Positions 21,781 through 30,868 of a stretch of 36,030 nucleotides of DNA are shown here, piece by piece. Positions within the stretch are counted from its first letter, which is position 1; the number at the start of each line of letters is the position of its first letter. A program made the position numbers and the translations under genes. Source of the DNA: Gamarada debralockiae (Eukaryota > Ascomycota > Leotiomycetes > Helotiales > Hyphodiscaceae); contig NXFV01001487.1 in NCBI GenBank assembly GCA_002803225.1, positions 1 to 36,030 of the forward strand. Reading direction: 5' to 3'. The notes beneath the pieces were generated by a model. It saw nothing but the letters and a program-made list of their open reading frames with translations. It did not search any database and was not told the origin of the DNA.

Positions 21781-21925
21781 AGGTACTCACATATATCCAA
21801 TATTTTCAAGTACTTATGCCCTCTAAGTTTAGGTACTCACGCATGCTCAATAATTTTCAAGTACTCACGCCTTATAATTTCAGGTACTAGGCCTTATAAT
21901 TTTAGGTACTCACGTATCCCTTACG
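21781..21925. repeat. About 50-bp degenerate tandem repeat
   Basis: The word AGGTACTCAC or a close variant starts at 21781, 21831, 21882 (shortened) and 21904. Between the first copies lies TTTTCAAGTACT(C/T)A(C/T)GCC followed by a (C)TTATAATTT-like spacer. The spacing is about 50 bp, with the last unit truncated to 22 bp. Differences are largely C/T changes. It sits in AT-rich sequence that I could not assign to an element. Confidence 0.65.
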
Positions 21926-22216
21926 CTGCGACGAAATCGCACGTCTGCCTGCATGCCTGAATTTTCAGTTAAGCAAGGGTTTCGGCCAATCAGGAAGCGC
22001 TCTTTTTTGGTGAAAGGTGGTCAATTTGCATCTTTTCTATAGTATATATCAAAACAGGAGCCTTCTTTAAACAGCGCAATATTACACTCTTCACAACTAA
22101 ATATTGTCGATCTCCTTGTACTATCTCGTCTCTGATTAGCTGTAATTGGAGCTAGTGGAGATCTGCGAAGTCGCCGGTCCTAGTATCTTTCTCCTCTGCA
22201 AGCTACACAGTCTTTC
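21926..22216. other. Left flank of the Copia element, unassigned
   Basis: About 290 bp with near-normal base composition. It has a TATA-like run (CTATAGTATATATC at about 22037) followed by a pyrimidine-rich stretch, as in a retrotransposon leader or a small promoter, but no open frame follows. The last five bases before the Copia LTR (22212-22216) are CTTTC; the matching right flank lies outside the window. Confidence 0.35.
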
Positions 22217-22368
22217 TGTTGAAAACTGGATTACTACCTAGCTATCACGTGACTAATCACATGGTACTAGTAGTGTATTTAGTCAGGAACTCAGGGATGT
22301 TTATCCGAAGTTTAGCCGATTAGTATTCGCTTAGTTAGCAGGGGTATTTTGTTTTAGAAGGTTCTAGA
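22217..22368 (+). repeat. Copia 5' LTR, first part
   Basis: This 152-bp piece starts TGTTGAAAAC and breaks off at GGTTCTAGA. The matching 3' LTR and the inverted solo copy continue from that point with AGATCCTAGAA, which is exactly what resumes at 29027. It is little mutated: CACGTGAC, CACATGG and GTCAGGAACTCAGG are retained, while the 3' LTR copy has several of these as TA-containing variants. Confidence 0.9.
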
Positions 22369-22545
22369 TGTGACGGGTTACACCCGATGTTATGCTTGGC
22401 GCTAAAGCGCCTGCGCTGTCACGTGAACAGGCGCATGGCTCGTGCCACTGCCGCTGCCACTGCCACTAGCGGCCGCAGCACCCCCTTAATTTCTAAGAAG
22501 TAGATACTTCTTCTCTTTCCTTCTTTAGCTAATTCTTCTTGTAAT
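22369..22545 (+). mobile_element. Small solo LTR, left part (TSD CTAGA)
   Basis: A GC-rich block starts TGTGACGGG right after CTAGA (22364-22368). It continues after the Gypsy insertion at 28978-29021 and ends CCCCGTGACA, followed again by CTAGA (29022-29026). The total is about 220 bp with TG...CA ends and a 5-bp target duplication, as expected of a solo LTR from a third retrotransposon family. It contains a triplet-like run (GCCACTGCCGCTGCCACTGC) and an inverted GGCGCTAAAGCGCC. It lacks the heavy C-to-T damage seen just to its right. Confidence 0.8.
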
Positions 22546-22800
22546 TGTCACGGCGCGTGAATCACGTGATACTGGATTTCCCCCGCCCAGCGGGGGAAAT
22601 TAACTAGAACTACTACATTCAGGGCCCTTGTTGGCTCGCGCTAGCAAGGACCCTATATTAGTATAGTCCTAGGTCCTATATATAAGCTCGAGCTTCTTAC
22701 GAAGCTCTCTTCTTTTTCTTCTTCTTTCTTTAGCTTTAGATTCTTAATACAAATGCGCGTTTACTTATTCCTTTAGGTCTTATCTAGTATAGCTATTATA
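22546..22800 (+). repeat. Gypsy 5' LTR
   Basis: 255 bp. The first 200 or so bases keep CpA, TpG and CpG words (GAATCACGTGATACTGG, CCCCGCCCAGCGGGGG, GGCTCGCGCTAGC). A promoter-like CCTATATATAAGCTCGAGC lies at about 22672. The last 50 bases are converted: GTATAGCTATTATA stands where the 3' LTR has GTGCAGCCGTCACA. Confidence 0.92.
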
Positions 22801-25800
22801 TAATCTAAAGCTTAACTATAATATTTAAGAAGATAATAAATATCCTAGCTAGTAGTAGGACTACTAAAGAGTTAGTCTTATAAAGAGCTAACTATCCGAT
22901 CTTTTAGTATTACTTACTAGACAGATAAGCTATTAGTATAAAACCTTAATTAATAAATACTATAGATAATAATATAAGTCCTAGTTACTAACCCTTTAGA
23001 TAAAATAATTACTTATTAACTAAAATACTATAGAGTATTAAGCCTATTAAGTATACTAACTTAAGAGAAGTTCTTACTATATATAGTAGAAAGAGTAAAA
23101 ATACTACTTATATAAAGCCTTCTTATAAAAAGTATACTTAAAAAGAATAGTTTAAGTAAAACTAGGCCTAGGAAGAATATATATAAGTACTAGAAAGATA
23201 GCTAGTAAAGTACTCTCTTTAATTTCTTTCTAATAGTAATATAAAGTTAAGTAATAAGTATATTATATACCTCCTTTCCTTCCTTTATAGCTTATAAAGG
23301 GCTACTACTTCTTATTATACTTATAATAGATAATAGTAATATAGCTACTTACTACCCCTAATAGATAAGCTAATTACTTAAGGAATACTATTTTATCTCT
23401 TATAATAAACCTTATAAGCTAATAGTAAGACTACTACCTTAGTACTATAGAAGAAATATAGTCTAAAGCTCTTAAATTTAAAAGAGCTAAATAAATGAGA
23501 TAAAGAGCTATTCTTTAACTAATAGTAAGCTTAAATAGAAAATAAATTTTAGTCTAATACTAATTATTATAACTTTAAGTAAAATAAGATTAATTATATA
23601 TATAACTATATACTTAATAATACTCTTAAATACTTTATCTCTTAAATAAAGGTAAATACTACTAATAAATAGACCTTAGTAATAGAGATAATAGACTACC
23701 TAGCTACTTAATTTATAGACCCTAATAAAAAGCTTAATAGCTAATTAGTGTTTTAAAAGCTCTAGATAAAGAGTACTAATATATTTAATTAGTTCTATAT
23801 AAGGTTTATAAAACTAACTAATAAGACTAAGATTTTCTAGGCCTCTTATTTTAGCTTATTACTTAAAAAGATTAGTATATAACTTAAGTATAATATTAAG
23901 ACTATTTTACTTGACTTAAACCTTAGCTATTAAGTACTAGTAGCTTAGTTACTATTAGTAGACTAATAAAATCGTTCTCTTTATATAAAGGAGATTATAT
24001 TAAACTCATAAGTAAAGATATCTAATAAAGTTAAGAAAGCTTAACTAATATCTTTATTTTTAACTAAAATACCTACTCTTAAATATATAAGACAAAAAAC
24101 CCCTTAACTATATAAGAGCTTATTAGCTTATACTAGTAAGGATTAAACTCCTAATATCTCCTACTTAAAGAGCCTTACTATTACTAATAAGTATTTTAAT
24201 TATAAAGAACTTAGATATATTTTATATAATTATCTTAAATAAAAAAAGCTAAGGCTTATTAATAAGTTCTAGTTTACTAAAGAAAAAGGACTAGATAATA
24301 TTAAAAATACTAAGTTAAGTATAAAGGATATTAGTAATAATAATATAAAGTAGCTAAAAAACTACTTTAGCTAAAGAAAGACTTCTCTTTAGTTAATAGT
24401 ATTAGTCTTTAGTTCTTTAACCTATAAAAAATTAATTTATTAAAGCTATTAAGTAGTAATTAGTTCTTATTTCTATATATAATAATAAAAAATAGATTCT
24501 CTACTTAACTATAAGTACTATTTAATACTAAAGTAAATAGTTATATATATATAAGCTATATTATTACTAATATACTTATAAGATAATTTAATCTTTAGTA
24601 ATATTTACTACTAAAGGCTATACTTATCTAAGGCTATAATAGAGTACCTAGTATACTAGCTACTTATTATATTCTTATTAACTTAACTATAAAAGATAAA
24701 ACTTACTATAACTACTTATTAGTAATTCTAGACTCTTTAAGCTAAGATATTATTATTAGAAAGAACTTAATATATTACTAGTATCTTAAGTTAAATATAA
24801 ATATATATCTTTTAAAGTAACTAAAAGAAATATCTTTAACTCTCTCTTTTATAAAGTAGATAGTTATAACTAAATAATAGCTACTATAACTATTATAATA
24901 CTTAAATCAGGAATATATATATAATATTAAGAGAATAAATTAGCTCTTAGTAGTTAAAGATAAGTACTAATAAGATAAAAGTATAAATTATATCTAACTT
25001 ATAGCTATCTTAAGGAAACCCTATATCTTAGTAATTATTAGGAAGAGTATACCCTAGGAACTATCTATACTATAACCCTCTACTTTATTTCCTAGGCTAA
25101 AGCTAGGAAATCTAGAATAACTATTTCCTAGCTAATTTCCCTTACTAAGTAAGGGAAATCTAAAATATAATATATATCTTATATTAGCCTTAAACTAGCC
25201 TCTTATTAACTTAAGCTAATAAAGCTTCTCTTAAAGCTTAGACTCTCCCTTAATAATAGCTATCCTCTATAGATATTATTTAATATTCTCTAAACGCTAT
25301 AAATAAGACCTTAGGAATAGTCTTTATATAATAGAGTAAGAGCTTATAAAAAAGCTCCTTTTACTTTTCTTTTAATAAATAAAATTATTAGCTAATTTAA
25401 CTAATTAAAATACTACTATTACTATTAATATTAGTCTAATTAGTACTATAGGTTTTTACTTTAATATATAATAATATAAGGCTATAATCTTCTTTATATC
25501 TTTAAATAAAGTAAACTAGATAATTAATAAGAAGAAGCTAGTAAAAGAATAATAATATATAAAGGCTAAGGACTAAAAAGATATAAAGCTTATATAAATA
25601 CTACTCTTACTATAATATAAAGAGTTTAAAGACGTTTTCTTAAAAATAGCCTTTAATAAGTTTTCTCTATCTTACTTATATAACTATAAAATCAAGCTTA
25701 TAGCTAAGAACTACCTAATAAAGACCTTACTTTAGAGCTAAACTATAGAAAAGCTATAGACTATTAAAAAATACTTAATTAAAAACTTAATTAAAAGCTT

Positions 25801-28706
25801 TATCTTAGTATTATAGGAACTATTTAAAGTACTTATTATATTTATTAAAAAGCTAAATAATAGGCTATAGTTTTATATTAACTTTAGAAAGCTAAATACT
25901 ATTATAAAGAAAGACTAATACCTCTTACTCTTAATTAATAAAATATTAGTTAAACTTATTAAAGCTAAGGTCTTTATAAAGCTTAATATATAATAAACTT
26001 TTTACTATATATATATTAAGGAATCCAGCTATACTCTAATTATGTTTTATACTTAGTATAGCTTCTACTAGTATAATATACTTCCCTTTAGTTTAATAAA
26101 CGGCCTAGTAACCTAGTAACGGTTTATAAATAATATTCTATTTGACTTTTTAGATATCTTTTATATTATATACTTAGATAATATCTTAATCTACTCTAAG
26201 AACTCTCTAATATATAAAACATAGGTTAAGTAAGTCCTAGAGTATCTCTAGAAAGCTAGTATTTAGGCTAATATCAAGAAATACAAGTTTAGTATAACTA
26301 GTATAAAGTATCTAGACTTTATTATTAGTACTAATAGTATTTCTATTAACCTTACTAAAATTAAAGTAATTAAGAATTAAGTATTACTAAAGATAATATA
26401 AGGGGTATAGTTATACTTAAGCTTTTATAACTTCTATTAGTACTTTATATAAGACTATAGAATAATTACTAGATCTCTTATCTAGCTTACTTAAAAAGAG
26501 AACTCCTTTGACTTTAATAACTACTATATACTAGCTTTTAATACTCTTAAGTAATAACTACTCTTTATATCTCTTCTTATCTATTATAATATTAATAAAT
26601 AGTATATACTTGAGATTAACTTATCTAATACTATTATTGCTATAGTATTCTTATAACTAGGCTTAGATAGTAAGTAGTACCTAGTAGGCTACTTCTTAAA
26701 GATAATAAATCTTATTAAGTATAACTATATAATTTATAATAAAGAGCTACTAGCTATTATTAGGGCATTTAAGTACTAGTAAGTAGAACTTAAAGGAAGT
26801 AATAACCTTATCTTAGTAGTAACTAACTATAAGGTATTAAAGTACTTTATAACTATAAAGTTACTTATAGTATAGTAAGTATACTAGGCTAAGATTCTCT
26901 TTAAGTATAACTTCTAAATTAAGTATAAGCTAGGTAAACTTAATTATATAGACCTATTAATATACTAAGAATAAGATATTATTCTCTAAGATAAGCTTAA
27001 GAAGCTAAACTAAGAATAAGTACTACTTTAGTCTAATATACTCTTTAAAGAACTCTAAGAAATAATTTAGCTTTAATTAATATATATAAATACTATTGCC
27101 CTATTAATTTATAAGTAATTAGAGCTTATTAACTATATCTTAGTAATAAACTAATTTAGCCTAAAGCTAAAAGATTATTATATATTAACTTATAAAGGAA
27201 GTAATAAGTCTTAAAGTTTATAAGATAGACTACTTACTCGCTATAATATACTCGTAGTACTAGCCTCTTATAAAGGCTATTATCTCTATATTAAGTTAAT
27301 TAATAAAGCCTATAGTCTAATCTTAACTACTTATCTTAGTAAAATAAAAATATATAAGCTACTATAGGCTAAATACTATTAGAAAGGCCTTATATAAGAT
27401 ATAGACTAATATATCGCTAACTACTATATCTATTAAGCATTTATAATATCTTAAGATAAGACTCTAAAGTTACTATACCCTTTTTTAGTTCCTTTTTAGC
27501 TATAGAAAGATATAGTAATAAACTTTAAAGACTTCCCTAAAGCTAAAAATAATATAAATACTATAGTTGTTTTTATTAACTACCTTAGTAAGCGGCCTAT
27601 TAGTATCCTATACTATAAGACCTACTCTATAAGAGACCTTATTATACTATACTATATATATATCTTCTACTACTTTAAGCTACTAAATACTATTATTAAT
27701 AACTAAGGCCCTTAGTTTATTAGTACCTTCTAAAATAAACTTAATAGCCTACTAAGAACTAAGCTCCTTTTATTAATAGTAGACTACTCTTAAATAGATA
27801 GCTAAATAAAGAACTATAACTAGTGGCTAAATTAATACCTTTATTTATTTATTAACTACTACTAAGATAATTAGCTAAAGTTAATTTACTTAGTAAACTA
27901 TACTACTATAATACTTCTCTATAAGTCTATAGGAATATCTTTATTTATAGTTAAATATAATTATAAACCCTAGATATTATTTAATTAGGAGGCTTTATCT
28001 AAGGGCTATATACCTAAGGAATACCTAAATTAATAAGAAGCCTAATAGCTAGCTTAATATATAAAAAGTATTTAAGCTAAGGTATATACTAATATACTAA
28101 AGACTTAAGAATAATAAGCTATATAAGCTAATAAGTACTAATAAGCTATTAATTAAGATATAAAAGATAAAGTATAGGTTTTAACTAAAAACCTTAAGTT
28201 AAATTATCTAAGCTATAAACTAGACTATTAGTAATAAGGACTATATATAGTCTTAGATAAGATAAAGTATAGCTATAAGCTTAACTTACTACCTACTATA
28301 AGAGTCTATAATATATTCTATACTAAGAAGCTTTAGAAAGATCCTAGTAATCTATTATCTAGGTAATAAAACCTTATATTAGAACTAATATAATATAAAG
28401 ATAATAATAAATAAGAAGTTAAGGAAATCTTAGATAGCTAAGTATATATACGCTAGAAGAACCTATATTACTAAGTATACTAAAAGGATAATAGGCTATA
28501 GGACTTTAGCTAGTATAAAGCCTCTAATTTAAAGGGTTACTACTATCTACTAAAGTAGTTCTATAAGAGTCGGCTGAATATAGTAGGACTACTAGTATAC
28601 TTAAAGTACTAGATTAAGGAATATAAAGCTAAAAAAGAAGAATTTAAGGAGTATATAAATAATAATAAACCTTTATATTACTAGAACTATAGTTAGTTTT
28701 ACTTAT
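22801..28706 (+). pseudogene. Gypsy gag-pol remnant
   Basis: No frame is open, but reading through stops (mostly former CAG, CAA and TGG codons) shows the domains. Reverse transcriptase spans about 25740-26400, with LNNRLQFYINFRKLN, the PFSLINGLVTQQRF block (a Gypsy PFGLxNxPATFQ-type motif) and YLDNILIYS near 26171-26197, where YLDD has become YLDN. RNase H spans about 26560-26950, integrase about 27200-27950 (NNQGPQFIS motif near 27700), and a chromodomain-like tail about 28410-28560 (EVKEILDS followed by SQYKASNLKG). A gag region is expected at about 22900-24500 and a protease after it, but I could not pin their limits. The frames are read by eye and the limits are approximate. Confidence 0.82.
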
Positions 28707-28717
28707 AGAGGGGGGAA
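28707..28717 (+). other. Gypsy polypurine tract
   Basis: AGAGGGGGGAA lies immediately before the 3' LTR, the place where plus-strand DNA synthesis is primed in LTR retrotransposons. G runs lack CpA on the opposite strand, which may be why it survived the mutation around it. Confidence 0.85.
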
Positions 28718-28972
28718 TATCACGGCGCGTAAATCATATAATACTAGATTTCCCCCGCCTAGTAGGGGAAATTAACTAGAACTATTATATTTAAGGCCTT
28801 TATTAGCTTATACTAGTAAGGACCTTATATTAGTATAGTCCTAGGTCCTATATATAAGCTCGAGCTTCTTATAAAGCTCTCTTCTTCTTTTTCTTCTTTC
28901 TTTAGCTTTAGATTCTTAATATAAACGCGCGTTCACCTATTCCTTCGGGTCTTATCTAGTGCAGCCGTCACA
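28718..28972 (+). repeat. Gypsy 3' LTR
   Basis: 255 bp, the same length as the 5' LTR. The first 200 or so bases carry C-to-T and G-to-A changes relative to the 5' copy (for example AAATCATATAATACTAG against GAATCACGTGATACTGG). The last 50 (GCGCGTTCACCTATTCCTTC onward) are unmutated. This is the reverse of the 5' LTR pattern. Confidence 0.92.
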
Positions 28973-28977
28973 GTAAT

Positions 28978-29021
28978 ACAAACGAGCTTTTGCACTGTAT
29001 ACTTTGCATTCGCCCCGTGAC
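28978..29021 (+). mobile_element. Small solo LTR, right part
   Basis: 44 bp (ACAAACGAGC...CCCCGTGACA) resuming the element interrupted at 22545. It is followed by the second copy of its CTAGA target duplication at 29022-29026. It is unmutated, like the left part. Confidence 0.78.
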
Positions 29022-29026
29022 ACTAG

Positions 29027-29466
29027 AAGATCCTAGAATTTGTATTTGTAATATACTTGTACTAGCTATTAAGCTTACACTTTGATTAGTAATTAGTCTA
29101 TTGCTTACTAATCATGATTTGTAAGCTAGTACTAGTATTAGTAATAGTTGCCACCTTGATTTATAAGCAATTTTTGCTACTTAATTTCTAATTAAGTATT
29201 CTAATATATTCTAGTTAATTATAAATCTAGTCTAAACCTATTTATAAGCTAGTTGATTTGTAAGATGATTTATAATAAGGCAAACCTACTAGAACTAGGA
29301 GACCTAGTATATAAGTAGGCTCTCTTATCCTCCTTAGATAGTTTTTAAGTTCAATAATTCAATTATTTATATTACTATCTTTTAGGCCTAACAGCTAATA
29401 CTATTTAACCTTATTACTTCCGTCTTAGTACTAATATCATATACTATTATACCTCTATAGCTAATA
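29027..29466 (+). repeat. Copia 5' LTR, second part
   Basis: 440 bp, matching the inverted solo LTR (30116-30717) and the 3' LTR (from 35448) along its length. Joined with 22217-22368 it makes a 592-bp LTR. Its last 70 bases are converted (ATTTAACCTTATTACTTCC, TAGTACTAATATCATATAC) where the 3' LTR keeps ATTCAACCTTACTACTTCC and TAGCGCCAACATCACGTGC. It ends CTATAGCTAATA, the decayed form of a CCAACA end. Confidence 0.88.
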
Positions 29467-29484
29467 GGTAATAAGCCCGGGTAC
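29467..29484 (+). other. Probable Copia primer-binding site
   Basis: GGTAATAAGCCCGGGTAC directly follows the 5' LTR, where the tRNA primer pairs. It resembles GGTTATGAGCCC, the complement of the anticodon-arm region of initiator tRNA-Met, which copia-type elements can use as a half-tRNA primer. Two bases differ; one fits C-to-T-type change on one strand and one does not. The position is strong, the tRNA assignment is an inference. Confidence 0.5.
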
Positions 29485-30115
29485 TTTAGTATTCGGGTAG
29501 TAATACTATTAGTCCTTCGAACTTTACCCTAGGTATTTTTCCCTAGAGATTAGGACTATATTTTTAAGTATACCTACCCTTAGCTCTCGCTTAACTCACT
29601 AGACAACATTCAGAACCTTATGGCCTGCATCCCTAAGACTAAGCTAGTACAAGCGTATAAGTACTAGCCTCTAGACACTATAATTAGCGTTTACACGACC
29701 TATAGCGGGTATTATAGTAATTTTTCTTAAACTAAAGTACTCTCGCTTAGCCGGCTAGTCTATAACTAGTATCTAGTTCTCTTTATAGACCCTCTCGGCC
29801 TATAAATATAAGAGTATAAGAAGTGGCTATTTACTATTATACTAGTTTAGACTACACTAGTCCTGTATTACTAGACATAAGAAGAGTCTAAATAGTAGTC
29901 TTTATACTTATAGATTTAGACTTACCCTTTATAGTATATCTTATCTATAAGGATAAGTGAACCCTTAGATAAGCTATATACGCGCTATACTACTAGGGTT
30001 ATAGCTGTAAGTCCTTATATACAATGCAAATTCAAGCTAAGGGCTTTATTTTATAAAGCTTATATAGCTATAAGACCTTATATACTAGGGTTCTAAGCCT
30101 TGTACGTATTATACT
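29485..30115 (+). other. Copia leader, partly unmutated, no clear gene
   Basis: This stretch lies between the primer site and the solo LTR insertion. It would make the leader before gag unusually long: together with 30723-30868 about 780 bp. One plus-strand frame from about 29620 reads MACIPKTKLVQAYKY and continues with stops, so a small extra frame is possible. Bases 29585-29650 retain several CpA and TpG words in contrast to the surroundings. I recognise no domain. Confidence 0.4.
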
Positions 30116-30717
30116 TATTGGCTATGGAGGTATAATAGCACGTGATATTGGCGCTAAGACGGAAGTAGTAAGGTTGAATAGTATTGGCTATTAGGCCTAA
30201 AAGGTAGTAGTATAAATAATTAAATTATTAAACTTATTGAACTTTTTAAAACTATCTAAGGAGAGCGAGAGAGCCTACTTATATACTAGGTCTCCTAGTT
30301 CTAGTAGGTTCGCCTTATTATAAATCATTTTACAAATCAACTAGCTTATAAATAGGTTTAAACCAGATTTATAATCAATTAGAATACATTAAAATACTTG
30401 ATTGGAAATCGAGTAGTAAAAATCGCTTATAAATCAAGGTGGCAACTATTACTAATACTAGTACTAGCTTACAAATCATGATTAGTAAGCAATGGACTAA
30501 TTACTAATTAAAGCGTAAGCTTAATAGCTAGTACAAGTATATTACAAATATAAATTCTAGGATCTTCTAGAACCTTCTAAAACATAATACCCCTGTTAAC
30601 TAAGCGAATACTGATCGGTTAAACTTTGGATAAACATCCCCGAGTTCCTGACTAAATACACTACTAGTACCATGTGACTGGTCACGTGATAGCTAGGTAG
30701 TAATCCAATTTTCAACA
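30116..30717 (-). mobile_element. Solo LTR of the same Copia family, inverted (TSD ATACT)
   Basis: Read on the minus strand from 30717 it starts TGTTGAAAATTGG and follows the Copia LTR for 602 bp to CCAATA at 30116. The direct repeats ATACT (30111-30115) and ATACT (30718-30722) flank it, so it is a separate insertion reduced to one LTR by recombination. On its 3' side there is no primer-binding sequence, which shows that it is not the 5' LTR of an inverted element. Confidence 0.88.
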
Positions 30718-30868
30718 ATACTATAAGTACTACGTATAGAAAACACTAAGTTACTGTGTTTTACGCTATAAAGCCAGAGATTTTAGTCTAATAAATCTCG
30801 AAAAATCGTTATAATCCCCTAGATAATTTATCTACTTTTTAGTAGTATTATATATATATACTAGGACA

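Larger units (their letters stand above)
22546..28972 (+). mobile_element. Ty3/Gypsy LTR retrotransposon, chromovirus-like, RIP-mutated (TSD GTAAT)
   Basis: The element is 6427 bp, flanked by GTAAT at 22541-22545 and 28973-28977. The two LTRs are both 255 bp (22546-22800 and 28718-28972), start TGTCACGG/TATCACGG and end CCGTCACA/CTATTATA. The polypurine tract AGAGGGGGGAA sits directly before the 3' LTR. Interior frames show reverse transcriptase, then RNase H, then integrase, the Gypsy order, with a chromodomain-like end. Every frame is full of TAA/TAG, and CpA and TpG are almost absent. It is inserted in the small solo LTR, which is itself in the Copia 5' LTR, so it is the youngest of the three. 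It is not coding-competent. Confidence 0.92.

Noticed and set aside
22369..22545. First part of the Gypsy 5' LTR
   Set aside because: The 3' LTR starts at the sequence matching 22546 directly after the polypurine tract, and GTAAT target repeats set the Gypsy border there.
30116..30717. 5' LTR of an inverted Copia element
   Set aside because: No primer-binding sequence follows it, and ATACT repeats on both sides show an independent solo LTR.
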